Both the position numbers and the translations under genes were made by a program. From Kribbella sp. CA-293567 (GTDB taxonomy: Bacteria > Actinomycetota > Actinomycetes > Propionibacteriales > Kribbellaceae), in assembly GCF_027627575.1 (NCBI RefSeq), contig NZ_CP114065.1, positions 6,758,001 to 6,822,000 of the forward strand: a DNA stretch of 64,000 bases, in the 5' to 3' direction. The notes below the pieces were generated by a model, which saw only the letters and a list, made by a program, of their open reading frames with translations, was not told the DNA's origin and ran no database searches. Of this stretch, positions 36,598 to 46,100 are shown piece by piece (position 1 is the stretch's first letter; each line of letters begins with the position of its first letter).

Positions 36598-39120
36598 ATG
36601 AAAGCCGATGCACTTAGCCCGCGGCAACTGTTCGACGGAAAAATGCACTACGAAATTCCCGCGTTCCAACGTCCATATGTGTGGAACGAAGAAGACCAGT
36701 GGGCGCCTCTGTGGGCCGACGTAGTCCGAGTCGCAGAGAGTCGGGTGGCAGGCGGCACCCAGGCAGCGATACCTCATCATTTTCTGGGCGCAGTCGTCTA
36801 CGAGTCGAAGCCGCCAGTAGTCGGCGACGTCACCCGACACATGGTTATCGACGGCCAGCAACGCACGACTACCCTCCAATTGATGATTGACGCAGCTCAG
36901 GCAGCCATCGCTGAGCGTGGACACGACCTGCTGGCAGAGGACTTGGAGGAGTTGATCCTCAACAAGTCTTCGGCGTTCAAAGGTCGCCCCGAACGCTTCA
37001 AGCTTTGGCCATCTCGTCATGACCGCGCGGCGTTCGCGCAGGCCATGGACCCTCAGGCAGGCTGGACGGGCGAACACCGAATCTTGGCGGCCCACGAATT
37101 CTTCAGTGCCGAAGCCCGCACCTGGTTGACTGCCACGCCTGATGCCGACGGCAAGGAACCACCTGGCACAGAAGCCGAGCGAGCTGAGGCGTTGTCAGCG
37201 ACGCTCCAGGACGGATTGTTCCTAGTCGCGATCAACCTGGCCGGCCACGACGATGCGCAGCTGATTTTCGAGACCCTGAACGATCGCGGTACGCCCCTGC
37301 TGAAGGCCGACCTGATCAAGAACTGGATATTCCAGCACGGCGAGAGGGTCGGGGTAGACATCGAGCGGTGGCCCGAGACCCATTGGGGCGACTTCGATGA
37401 CGACTGGTGGCGGGCCGAGATCAACCAGGGCCGCCACTCGCGATCTCGCATCGACATCTTCCTGCAGTACTGGCTCACAATGCGCCTGTCCGATGAGGTC
37501 AAGACCGAGCACGTGTTTCGAGTCTTCACCGAGTACGCGGCTCCTCTTATGGCCGACGCTACCGAGACCGAGCGATTGCTTGGCGAGCTACGGAAGGACG
37601 CCGACACATACCGTGCATTCGTCGAACTCGACGAGCAGGCGGCTGAGGGAGCCTTCTACAGCCGTGTAATCGAGACAATGGAGCTGGCCGCGACCAGTCC
37701 GCTACTCATGTGGATGTTGTCAGAGAACCACCAAGTACCAGCCGACCAGCGTGCTGTCGGCCTCAACGCACTCGAGAGCTGGGTCATCCGCCGTACCCTC
37801 CTTCGGTTGACCATGAAAGACGTCAACCGCATGATGGTCGCAATTCTGAAGTTGCTAGACAGGAGCACGGTCGCAACCGCCGGCGACACGGTCCGGAGCT
37901 TCCTTGCCTCGCAGACCGCCGACGCCCGAGTCTGGCCAACCGATGACGCCATGAAGGCTGACTTGCCGACAGTTCGGCTGTATGGAAACGTTCGGCAGGC
38001 GCGGCTAAGAACCGTCCTCGGGGCGGTGGAGCAGATGCTTCGAACCGAACGGCACGAGGCAGTTGGCCTACCTCCGAAGTTGGAAATCGAACATGTGATG
38101 CCCCAGAAGTGGCACACGTACTGGGATCCCGAGCCCAAGCTCACGCCGGAGCAGGCGGCCGCTCGGGAGAAGCGGATCAACACTCTGGGAAACCTCACCT
38201 TGGTTACCAGAAGGCTGAACGGCTCGCTGTCGCACCGCCCCTGGACGGACAGGGAAGCTGATGGGCTCAAAGCCGGAGGCGACGCTAACTTTGGGAAGCG
38301 CAGTCTCCTCGACAAGTACAGCTTGCTCGTCTTGTCGAATGACCTCATCCGTAATCACGTCAGCGCTTGGACTGACGCAGCCATCGACGCTCGGTCCGTT
38401 GAACTGACGGAGTACATCTGCGACGTATGGCCTGGTCCCCCAGCTGGTGTTGCGCCGATCGATCTTACGGTCGAGGTTGTGGGCTCGCCCATCGGCGCGG
38501 CGCTGCAGGTGGTGTCGTGGGACGACACCGATCTCGCCGATTTCGCCGCATCCTCAACTGGCCTGACTCTCGACTTCCTTGACCACGTCGCCGTGGCCAA
38601 GCCTGGTGTGCTGTTCACCGGTGCTGATCTGGAAGATCAGGGCTATGTCGTCGACCAGATCTCTGGCATCAGTGGAGCGATAGCGCGCAAGACCTATCAG
38701 ACCTATCGCAGATCGAACCCGCCGATTGAGTTCATCAAGGCCGATGGGCGATGGCACTATCGGATGCGAACCGAGCTCGCCGACCGGTGGCGGGCAATCC
38801 GGAATCTCGCCACGCCATCTGAGACCGTTGAGTCACTGCCGAACTCACAGCCAGCTGCTCCAATGTGGGTGGTACACACGGGGAAGTATGAGCCTCTGTG
38901 GCGCTGGCTCCGCGACTGCGAGAAAGGCGAAGTCCATCTGACGTTTTCGAAGGTCGAGCAGATCCTGGGGTTCTCCTTGCCCAACTCGAGCCGAGATCAC
39001 CCACCCCACTGGTACAGCTACGAAGGCAGCGCCGTCGCCCGCGCAATCATCGACGCCGGCTGGAAAGCCACGCATGTCCAGCTATCCGCAGAGACGGTGA
39101 CCTTGGTTCGCAGCAGCTAG
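36598..39120 (+). CDS. Type IV restriction enzyme, fused GmrSD (DUF262 + DUF1524)
   Basis: 840 aa from ATG 36598 (AGGAG at 36589-36593); an upstream in-frame ATG at 36538 has no ribosome binding site. The N-terminal DUF262/ParB-like NTPase domain shows IPAFQRPYVW (20-29) and VIDGQQRTTT (83-92). The DUF1524 HNH nuclease shows EIEHVMPQKW (about 497-506) and NTLGNLTLV (about 528-536). GmrSD enzymes are nucleotide-dependent endonucleases that cut phage DNA with modified (for example glucosylated hydroxymethyl) cytosines. After the nuclease lies an extra region of about 270 residues, including KYEPLWRWLRDC and LTFSKVEQILGFSLP near 763-800, which matches a small DUF7662-type domain otherwise found alone. 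Same strand as the helicase-nuclease, 96 bp after it. Confidence 0.88.
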   Translation: MKADALSPRQLFDGKMHYEIPAFQRPYVWNEEDQWAPLWADVVRVAESRVAGGTQAAIPHHFLGAVVYESKPPVVGDVTRHMVIDGQQRTTTLQLMIDAAQAAIAERGHDLLAEDLEELILNKSSAFKGRPERFKLWPSRHDRAAFAQAMDPQAGWTGEHRILAAHEFFSAEARTWLTATPDADGKEPPGTEAERAEALSATLQDGLFLVAINLAGHDDAQLIFETLNDRGTPLLKADLIKNWIFQHGERVGVDIERWPETHWGDFDDDWWRAEINQGRHSRSRIDIFLQYWLTMRLSDEVKTEHVFRVFTEYAAPLMADATETERLLGELRKDADTYRAFVELDEQAAEGAFYSRVIETMELAATSPLLMWMLSENHQVPADQRAVGLNALESWVIRRTLLRLTMKDVNRMMVAILKLLDRSTVATAGDTVRSFLASQTADARVWPTDDAMKADLPTVRLYGNVRQARLRTVLGAVEQMLRTERHEAVGLPPKLEIEHVMPQKWHTYWDPEPKLTPEQAAAREKRINTLGNLTLVTRRLNGSLSHRPWTDREADGLKAGGDANFGKRSLLDKYSLLVLSNDLIRNHVSAWTDAAIDARSVELTEYICDVWPGPPAGVAPIDLTVEVVGSPIGAALQVVSWDDTDLADFAASSTGLTLDFLDHVAVAKPGVLFTGADLEDQGYVVDQISGISGAIARKTYQTYRRSNPPIEFIKADGRWHYRMRTELADRWRAIRNLATPSETVESLPNSQPAAPMWVVHTGKYEPLWRWLRDCEKGEVHLTFSKVEQILGFSLPNSSRDHPPHWYSYEGSAVARAIIDAGWKATHVQLSAETVTLVRSS

Positions 39121-39290
39121 CGGCTCCTGTTCGGCGACGACTCAGACCGCAGCACTCAAGCTTGCTGCAAGACAGGCAACTGAGGAGGTCTTCCGCCACC
39201 GAGCTGGCACGGTCCCGAAGCCTTCCAATGCCGAAAGTCGGGTCCCCCTGGGCGAGCGATTCGCCCGCCCAGAGGGGCCGGAATCATGGG

Positions 39291-40127
39291 CTATTCGAGA
39301 GCAGAGGCCTCGCAGACGCATTCATCTGGTCGGTCTTCGAGGAACTGGGCCGCGGCTTGCCGGACTGTCGACTCCTCGTCATGGCCCAGGCCATATGCCG
39401 CATCGATGGCAGCCTCGATGCATTCGGCGTTGTGTTGCGCCAGGTCGTACTCGAGTTCCAGCTCCAGCATCCATGCCGAGGCTGCTCCAAGGTCTGTCTC
39501 GAGGTCCTCGACCACGGCGACATCTCCGCTGGACGCGAGTGCTTCAATGGCTTCGATCACGGCTGGAGGGCCGATCATTTCGTAGCGTTCGGCATCAACA
39601 GATCCGCGAAGGCGAACAAGATCTTCGGCGATGTGTTGAAAGCAGCCTTGTCTAGTCTCACCGGTGGAGACAACGAGGAACGCGCGTTCTGGTGCTGGGG
39701 AGCAGGAGGTCGGTCGGCAATGCCCGATGCTGCAGCTTCCGCGTCGTACGGCACAGACGCACGTCACCAGCGCGTCCGCAGCGATAACTTCGCTGGACCG
39801 TTGCTCGCTGACCTCTCGGAGCCACTCGCTGACATGATTTGCTCTATCGAACTCTTCCCGCCCGATGTCACCACTCTGAGCCCATGCCTCTACATCGCGC
39901 GCGGCAGCGACAGCGAGGGTTAGGCAACGGTTGGTCGTTAAGGCGTCGAATTCAGCGTCGTGAGCTCGCGGCATGGACTCGAGCCAGTGCACTAGGTGTC
40001 GTGCCTGGGCGACGATGTGGTGGTGCGTGGGGTCGGTGTATCGGGCCATCTCTCGGGCTGCACGGGTGTAATTGAGGCCGGTCAGCCTCATGTATGCGCG
40101 AACCGCGCGTTGGCGTTTGTCAGCCAT
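39291..40127 (-). CDS. Hypothetical protein of mobile-element type
   Basis: 278 aa from ATG 40127, with GAGGA seven bases upstream on the coding strand; the frame is open ten codons further but that start is poor. The N-terminus (ADKRQRAVRAYMRLTGLNY, then TRAAREMARYTDP) is a motif I associate with short proteins on actinobacterial integrative elements and plasmids. The middle contains a cluster of Cys residues (CVCAVRRGSCSIGHCRPTSC near 130-150) that might bind metal. The C-terminal part is acidic and helical (AIEALASSGDVAVVEDLETD). Function unknown. It lies convergent to GmrSD, on the same strand as the next unknown gene near the right repeat. Confidence 0.6.
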   Translation of the reverse strand: MADKRQRAVRAYMRLTGLNYTRAAREMARYTDPTHHHIVAQARHLVHWLESMPRAHDAEFDALTTNRCLTLAVAAARDVEAWAQSGDIGREEFDRANHVSEWLREVSEQRSSEVIAADALVTCVCAVRRGSCSIGHCRPTSCSPAPERAFLVVSTGETRQGCFQHIAEDLVRLRGSVDAERYEMIGPPAVIEAIEALASSGDVAVVEDLETDLGAASAWMLELELEYDLAQHNAECIEAAIDAAYGLGHDEESTVRQAAAQFLEDRPDECVCEASALE

Positions 40128-40392
40128 GACACATCCTCTGCGACAGAGCACGCCCATGTCGTCGCTCTGCCGGCGGTGTCAAAGGCTGGACTGGCTTAAC
40201 GGCAGATCAACTGATTCCCATGGAAGCTGTGCTTCTTGTCTTCGTTGCCGCAGTGACATGGGCACCAGGCTCGGAGTCGGGCAGCTGGGCTACCTGCATC
40301 CAAGGCTAGCGCCTCGTGGCGCCTAGCGCGATATGGACAGCAGTCTCTCCACGTCTGTAGGTCAGCCAGACCGAGCCCAACGGCGGGACTGA

Positions 40393-41313
40393 TCAGCTGC
40401 CGCGCTCGTCGATCGTTCGGCGTTCTGTTGCGATGGTTTCGGCGAAACGCGCGCGGAGTTCGGGCAGAGAAGCGTGGCCGGTGGGCGAGAGGCTCTGGAG
40501 TACGCGAGTCAGCGGCCAGTGCGTGACGGAGCCTTCGTACGCGTGGTAGACGCCGATGCCTTCGATCGATAGCTCATCGTCGGAGTCGGCGAGTGCGCAG
40601 GCTAAGACTTGGCGCAGCGTTCGAGGAAGTTGGGCTTCTGGGCGCAGCTCACATTTGACCTCGATCAGGGTATTGCCGAGTAGCAGATCTCCGACGGCGA
40701 AGCGGTTGGCGAAGCTAGGTCTGATCGTTGTGGGTTCGCCAAGTCCCGCGAACGTGGCGCGTGCTGCGGCGAGGTATTTGTACCAGAGCCTAAGGAGTGC
40801 CTCGATCGACTCTTGTGGCGGGCTGTGCCGATTGTGGGCCCAGAAGGCAGAGAGGTTCTCCGGAGTGTTGAGTTCCCTGTTCCCTAGCGCATGGGCGATG
40901 GATTCGACGTAGGCCACGCGCCAGCACAGCGTTGACGCTTCAACTTGACGATCGTGATCGTTGAGGAGGTAGTGATCATCGATCAGGGCACCTTTCTGCC
41001 AGGTCGGTAGCCCGTCGTCGTCTGCTGGCGGGCTGAAGCCCAATGCGCGGATCGCGTCTAGGCCATCCGGCAACGAGACAGCAGCAGTGAGTTCGCCGTA
41101 CGGCAGGATCTGAGCCAGGTCGAATCCGAGGCGGATTTCGATCGCAGCTCCGATGAGATGCGGAGTTCGTGATGCCGGTATGGACCTCGTCCATGAATGC
41201 TGCTGCAGGTTCCTCGCCCAGGGGCGGGTAAGCAGTTCGTGATGCGGAAGATGTTCATCGAAGAACGCGTTGACCGAGCTCTTCGGATCGTCCAGCGCCA
41301 CCGTGAGAGACAT
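40393..41313 (-). CDS. Hypothetical protein with a possible PD-(D/E)XK motif
   Basis: 306 aa from ATG 41313 (an upstream in-frame TTG at 41331 is the alternative; GGGAG precedes both). No named family. Residues about 215-235 read FAVGDLLLGNTLIEVKC, in which Asp, then Glu and Lys nine to eleven residues later, fit the core of a PD-(D/E)XK nuclease. The surrounding predicted strand/helix order is compatible but unproven. The N-terminal half contains FFDEHLPHHELLTRPWARNL and AAIEIRLGFDLAQILPYGE. It is the last gene before the right att-like repeat and may be part of the island cargo. Could also be a nuclease-fold protein without activity. Confidence 0.6.
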   Translation of the reverse strand: MSLTVALDDPKSSVNAFFDEHLPHHELLTRPWARNLQQHSWTRSIPASRTPHLIGAAIEIRLGFDLAQILPYGELTAAVSLPDGLDAIRALGFSPPADDDGLPTWQKGALIDDHYLLNDHDRQVEASTLCWRVAYVESIAHALGNRELNTPENLSAFWAHNRHSPPQESIEALLRLWYKYLAAARATFAGLGEPTTIRPSFANRFAVGDLLLGNTLIEVKCELRPEAQLPRTLRQVLACALADSDDELSIEGIGVYHAYEGSVTHWPLTRVLQSLSPTGHASLPELRARFAETIATERRTIDERGS

Positions 41314-41572
41314 GTCAGGCGACGCTCCCAAGACAGGCTTGGATGGTTTCTGCGGGAGCAGGCGTCATGATTGCGAGTATCGCAGTTCGAGTTCGTTGCT
41401 TGCCGCACCGACAACGAGCCGATCTGGTGGACACTACTAGCCGTTTTACTGACCGCAATGAGTGCTCGATGTCGCGCAACGACGAGAGCCACTGACAAGT
41501 CCGGCGGCGCATCTTCGCAGGTCACGGGCATGTTCGGACAACTTTGGCAGGTGTTGAGATGTCTGGCGGGGC

Positions 41573-41629
41573 AAAGCGGTGGTTAGGGGTTCAAGTCCCC
41601 TCGTCGGCCCTGTGAAGTGGGCATATGCC
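41573..41629 (+). repeat. Right copy of island-flanking direct repeat (att-like, tRNA 3' end)
   Basis: Direct repeat of 10971-11027 with three differences. It carries the same T-arm (here AGGGG-TTCAAGT-CCCCT) and acceptor strand CGTCGGC, then a perfect 12-bp palindrome GGGCATATGCCC. Again no tRNA 5' half is present. The pair encloses about 30.6 kb that includes an integrase relic and several defence systems. Because both copies point the same way and both lack the 5' half, the intact tRNA target probably lies outside the window, most simply to the left, with elements inserted in tandem. Confidence 0.75.
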
Positions 41630-42144
41630 CGTCGGGACATTCTCCCGAGGGCCGCAGCTCATCCTTTGAGCTCGCTCGACAACCTTCATCAAATGTTGGG
41701 ATCGTCGACGGTTCGACGGGCAGCAGGTCCACCGCATCGTCGGATCCAGTGGAAGGCGGAGACTCCGGGTTCAGCGCCACTTCGAGTAGGGCACCGCCCG
41801 CTTTCCCGCCGGCCGGCTCGCCGAGCATGTCCTGCGGCAGGCACCAGTTCTTGTGCTCGACGAACTCGGCAACGGCGGCGAAGCCCATTCGCCGAGCTCA
41901 CCGGCGACACCGGCCGCAGCAACTGCTGGCAGTCGTCACTGAACAGCTCACCGCGAACGGGTGGCAGTGGGCAACGACGACGTACGGCATCGGCTGGATC
42001 TGCTGCCGGCACATCACCACACAGTCCACGAACCCAGTGCATCCGCCATCGGGCCGCCCGCCACACCGACGAAAGTCGTCGTACATCCCTGACCAGGCCC
42101 TGAGACCGCAAACCCGTAGCGCCCATTGGCTCCCTCCCAGGACA
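41630..42144. other. Gap right of the island repeat
   Basis: No gene I can support. The frame of the following HEAT-repeat protein is open back to 41617, and part of it (LLAVVTEQLTANGWQWATTT) looks protein-like, but the rest is Arg/Pro-rich and a second frame on the minus strand (to 41888) looks equally good. Remnants of one or two small decayed genes are possible. Confidence 0.4.
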
Positions 42145-43575
42145 ATGGGCGAGGTGACGATGACCGCGGCTGAGGCACGCCAAGCCCTGCAGCGGCTGAA
42201 CGACGCGCTGGAAGGGCCGTTGCGGACCAGCGCCCGGCGCGAAGGCCTCGCCTGGCTCGCGGCCCTGCACGGCGAGGACCTGGTCCGGCTGGACGAACTC
42301 GCTCGCTACCGCACGATCTACGACGGCCCTGCCATCAGCAGCCGCCCTGATCCGACAGAGTCGACCGGGCTGGGAGCGGTGCTGGCGAGCCTGTACTACG
42401 ACGGGCGATTGCGGGAGCGTGCGCTGCCCTACCTGCCTGGTGAGCTCGCGCCTGTGCTGCTGGCGCTCCGGACCACCGATCATGTCCCGCAGATCCGCAC
42501 ACGCGCCCGGGAGTTGCTGTTCACGTTGCCACCCGCCTTGGCCGCAATGGAGGTGCTGCTGGTTATACGCCGGCGCCTGTACGGCAAAGGACTCCTCGAC
42601 GAGTACGCGAAGCGGCTGACCGAAGAACAACTTTCGGGACTGCGCGCAGCTCGGTTTCGGGACCTGCGGCGGTGGGCCTATCAGCGTGATCTGGTGAACG
42701 GCACCCTCACTCGGGCCGAACTGGAGATCGGTGCTCTCGACAACGACCAGTGGATCCGTGCCAGATGCGCTGACGCACTGGCCCAACGAGCCGACGCCGG
42801 TGTCGCGCCCGGGCTCCTCACCAGCCGGTACGTCGAAACACGTATGGCTGGGCTGCTCCGGTTGCCTGACGAACTGCTGAGTGTTGAGCAGATCGGCGAT
42901 GCTCTGTTCGACAGATCGGCGCGCGTCCGCGAGCTGGCCCAATGGCGCTGTCGGCGACGAAGCGGCGACCCCGCCAAGACCTATCGCGACGCTGCTCTCG
43001 TGGCCGATCGGATCGCGGTAGGCCGTCGTATCGGCTTGATTTCCGGGCTGTTCGAGGTCGGCGAGGCGGACGATCTGCCGCTGATCGTGCGGCACCTCAC
43101 GGATCGAGGACCACGGGTGCGACTCGCGGCGGTGAAGGCGGTAACTGGCTGGCTCGACGGTGCGGAGCGGGCCAAGTTGCTGGGGCCGTTGCTGCTGGAT
43201 GCCTCACCGAAGGTGGTCGGCGCCGCGGCGGCTGCCTTGGCGGCACTGCCACGGCAGGTGACGGCCGAGTTCGTCGAAGCTGCCTGGGCCTCCGGTCAAC
43301 CGTGGTCGCGGGCCGGCGCGACGCGGGTCGAGGTTGCCGGCGGACCTTGGAACGCACTCGAGTCGATCCTGCGTCTGGTGGCCGATGTCGATCCCCATCT
43401 GAGCCGGCAGGGTCGGATCAGGCTGGCCAACTGGTTCCGGAGTACCCCCGATGGTGGGCAGCTACCGAACGAGGATCAGAAGGTGAGGCTGCGCCGCCGG
43501 ATGGGCGAGGTCACACTAGACGATGCGACCGTCCGGCGGCTCGGCTTCTACGCCAGGCTGTGGCCTCTGACTTAG
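42145..43575 (+). CDS. HEAT-repeat protein
   Basis: 476 aa from ATG 42145 (AGGA close upstream; a second in-frame ATG at 42160 with GAGGTG is nearly as good). The whole protein is built of helical repeats of about 30 residues (examples: DNDQWIRARCADALAQRADA, FDRSARVRELAQWRCRRRSG, LTDRGPRVRLAAVKAVTGWL), the pattern of HEAT/PBS-lyase-like solenoids. Such proteins are binding scaffolds without a fixed enzymatic role. It is the first clear gene right of the island repeat and looks like ordinary host DNA. No signal peptide. Neighbours give no hint of partner. Confidence 0.7.
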   Translation: MGEVTMTAAEARQALQRLNDALEGPLRTSARREGLAWLAALHGEDLVRLDELARYRTIYDGPAISSRPDPTESTGLGAVLASLYYDGRLRERALPYLPGELAPVLLALRTTDHVPQIRTRARELLFTLPPALAAMEVLLVIRRRLYGKGLLDEYAKRLTEEQLSGLRAARFRDLRRWAYQRDLVNGTLTRAELEIGALDNDQWIRARCADALAQRADAGVAPGLLTSRYVETRMAGLLRLPDELLSVEQIGDALFDRSARVRELAQWRCRRRSGDPAKTYRDAALVADRIAVGRRIGLISGLFEVGEADDLPLIVRHLTDRGPRVRLAAVKAVTGWLDGAERAKLLGPLLLDASPKVVGAAAAALAALPRQVTAEFVEAAWASGQPWSRAGATRVEVAGGPWNALESILRLVADVDPHLSRQGRIRLANWFRSTPDGGQLPNEDQKVRLRRRMGEVTLDDATVRRLGFYARLWPLT

Positions 43576-43781
43576 TGAGCGAGCCGCAGCCGCACGAGGC
43601 CATTGCTGCTCGGTGGGTTCCCCGCTAGCTGGCTGCAAGACCGATGGTGCACGACCGTGAACCAGATGGGCGGCTACACCGAAACCTTCGTCCCCAGAGC
43701 ATCCTGGGTTGAGATGCTGGCACAGCCTGCATTGCTGGCCGCCGCCAGGAATGAGCTCGAGAGCCGGCAGCCGAAGTGCTG

Positions 43782-43805
43782 GGCCCGGCGCCGGAGCGCC
43801 GGGCC
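43782..43805 (-). terminator. Rho-independent-type hairpin
   Basis: Perfect 10-bp stem GGCCCGGCGC / GCGCCGGGCC with loop CGGA, just 12 bases beyond the stop of the minus-strand secreted-protein gene. No U-run follows, as is common in actinomycetes. Confidence 0.65.
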
Positions 43806-43816
43806 TAGCGGGTTGG

Positions 43817-45916
43817 TCAGGTACGGCGGACTGCCAGGCCGTCGATCTGGTAGACCTTGCCGGCTGTTCTGGTGGTCAGGAGCACCGATCCGGTCAGGAA
43901 GGTCGACGGGACCGGCAGCGGCACGACTGCCTGGTACACGAGTGACGGGTTGCTGAGATCGACGATGCCGACCGACTTCCCGTTGTAGTAGACGGTCAGG
44001 CTGCCGCAGGTCGAGCACTTCGTCGCCACCAGCCAGAGGCGCTTGGCCTGGACGCTGCTGCGCGAAACGGAGATCCCGGTCGTGGTGGTGACCGTCGCGG
44101 TGCCCAGGTAGTACGCCGAGTTGGTCGTCCGGGTCCATCCGGTCGAGGCGCCCATCGTGCGGTCGTCCGACGGCCGGGAGAAGCAGCGGTCGGCGGTCCA
44201 GCCGGATACGTTGCCGACGGCATCCCGGGCTCGGACCGAGACGCAGTACTCATACCCCGCCGCGAGGCCGATCGTCACCGAGGTGGCCGTCGTACCGGAC
44301 TTGATCGCGGCGTACGCGCCGAAGTTTCCGGCCGTCGGTGCGATCCGCCAGCGGGAGTCGTACGAGTCGACCGGCGTGCCGCTGTCGTCGGAGGCGGTGT
44401 AGGTGACCGTGGCGGTCGCCGCCGTGGTCACGTCGAAGACCGGCGCGGTAATCCGCACGGTGGGCGCGGTGAGGTCGACCAGCACGTGCCGGAAGGCAAC
44501 GCTGGCCTGCCCGTCGACGTCGACCGCCTTCACCCGGAACTTGTGGGAGCCGGCAGGCACTCCGCTCTTCTGGTAGGGCGAGGTGCACGGCACGGCCGGC
44601 GTGTCGTCGAGCTGGCACGTGGTGGTCACCGGTCCTGCCATGCCGTTGGTGTCGAACGGGATGCTCACAGCGGAGCCCATCGGGGTGGACGTCGAACCGA
44701 GGCTCACTCGGGCGCCCTGCCACACCGCCGACCCGATGCGATCCGTGCCTTGGGTGCGGTAGGTTGTCTGGCCCGATCCGAGGGTTCCGTCGGGCCCGAC
44801 CGGAAACGTCACGAGGGCGCTGCCGCCGAAGGCGATCGACTGCGTCATCAGCACCTCGGAGCCGTCGGGTGACCACGTGATGCCTGCTGGCCGCTCGGTC
44901 GCGGTGCCGAGCTTCGGTGTGCCGCCGCCGACCGGAACGATCGCGGGGGCGTTGCCGTCGATGTACGCGATCCAGCGGTAGTCCGGCGACACCGACGGCA
45001 TGGTGCTCTGCTCGGTACCCGCGAGGGTGCCGGTCACGACTCCGGCGGCCTTGGCCTGAACGATGGCCAACCGTCCGCTGGTCTGGTCCTTCACGATCAC
45101 GTTCGAGTTGCTCATCCAGGTCGGCATCTGCAGGTTGCAGCCCACCCGGATCGGCGTCCCTCCTGTTGCGGCCACGAGCTCCACGCAGGAACCGGCGTTC
45201 GGCTGCAGTCGCTCGAAGGCGATCCTCGACCCGTCCGGCGACCACGCCAGGCGGATGATGCCCGAGGAGCCGTCGAGAATCTTCACCGGCGTCGCGTGCG
45301 GGATGTCGGCCCGCACGCGCCAGATGGCGAGTTGCCCCCTCGCAAAGGCGATCTCCCGTCCGTCGGGCGAGGCGGCGAGGACGTCGCCGATGATCTGGGT
45401 CGGGCCGTCCGGCGCGAGCGGGACGACCTGCTGGCCCCCGGGTACGGCGATCTGGCCCGCGTATGTGCGGGTGTTGCCGTTCTCGAGCCAGATCGTGTGG
45501 CCGACGGTGATCGCCCGACGGGCGGCCGGCAGCGTGATCGGCGTACTGGCTGGGCCCTCGCCCTCGGCGTTCGTCGCGGCGACCGAGTAGGTCGCGCCGG
45601 GAACGTGCTCCGACTCGTGCCACTGGTACCCGACCTCGTTCCAGGCGGGCTTCCAGGGCAGGACGGTGTCGGTGCCGCCGACGATCCGGTGGATGTTGTA
45701 GCCGGTCACGGAGTCGTCGTTGGCATCGGGCGACGCCGTCCAGCGCAAATCGACGCCGGTCAGGGTGCCGGCCAGCTTGACGTCCAGCGGCGCGGACGGC
45801 AACTTCGCCGCTCGACTCACCTTGGTGGGAGCGGGAAGCGCGGCGGCGGGCAGGATCGCGGTCAGGCCGACAGCGGCCAGCGCGATCGGCGCGAGCACTC
45901 GAAAGGTCGTGCGCAC
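43817..45916 (-). CDS. Secreted PD40 propeller protein with Fn3-like domains
   Basis: 699 aa, exported. The N-terminus is a signal peptide (MRTTFRVLAPIALAAVGLTA, cleavage probably after an Ala near residue 26). Residues about 40-130 form a fibronectin-III-like domain (PLDVKLAGTLTGVDLRWTAS). Residues about 150-400 hold TolB/PD40-like propeller blades (DVLAASPDGREIAFARG, IRLAWSPDGSRIAFER, GITWSPDGSEVLMTQ). The C-terminal part has Ig/Fn3-like repeats (SHKFRVKAVDVDGQASVAF, YEYCVSVRARDAVGNVSGW) and a final beta domain with CSTCGSL. It probably binds cell-wall or extracellular polymers; no catalytic motif is visible. Monocistronic, with a hairpin terminator directly downstream. Confidence 0.8.
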   Translation of the reverse strand: MRTTFRVLAPIALAAVGLTAILPAAALPAPTKVSRAAKLPSAPLDVKLAGTLTGVDLRWTASPDANDDSVTGYNIHRIVGGTDTVLPWKPAWNEVGYQWHESEHVPGATYSVAATNAEGEGPASTPITLPAARRAITVGHTIWLENGNTRTYAGQIAVPGGQQVVPLAPDGPTQIIGDVLAASPDGREIAFARGQLAIWRVRADIPHATPVKILDGSSGIIRLAWSPDGSRIAFERLQPNAGSCVELVAATGGTPIRVGCNLQMPTWMSNSNVIVKDQTSGRLAIVQAKAAGVVTGTLAGTEQSTMPSVSPDYRWIAYIDGNAPAIVPVGGGTPKLGTATERPAGITWSPDGSEVLMTQSIAFGGSALVTFPVGPDGTLGSGQTTYRTQGTDRIGSAVWQGARVSLGSTSTPMGSAVSIPFDTNGMAGPVTTTCQLDDTPAVPCTSPYQKSGVPAGSHKFRVKAVDVDGQASVAFRHVLVDLTAPTVRITAPVFDVTTAATATVTYTASDDSGTPVDSYDSRWRIAPTAGNFGAYAAIKSGTTATSVTIGLAAGYEYCVSVRARDAVGNVSGWTADRCFSRPSDDRTMGASTGWTRTTNSAYYLGTATVTTTTGISVSRSSVQAKRLWLVATKCSTCGSLTVYYNGKSVGIVDLSNPSLVYQAVVPLPVPSTFLTGSVLLTTRTAGKVYQIDGLAVRRT

Positions 45917-46100
45917 AGGGTTCCTCGAATCGGGACGGCGAGAGCCAGAAAGGTTCTCGTTCGCCCGTATATCGAGACGCTCGAACGTTTGTTACGGCGG
46001 TTGCAGCAACCTGCAAGCTCTGGTCGCGCCGTAGATCGTCAGTGTGGTCATGGTCGATGCTGCCGGCTCTTGTGACGGACTCGAGGCTTCTGCTTGGTGG

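Noticed and set aside
41689..43095. Minus-strand frame opposite the HEAT-repeat gene
   Set aside because: Gln/Arg/Pro-rich antisense frame; the plus strand gives regular HEAT repeats.
44250..46016. Long minus-strand frame overlapping the secreted PD40 protein gene
   Set aside because: Arg-rich out-of-frame shadow of the true gene at 43817-45916; no start signal and no domain.
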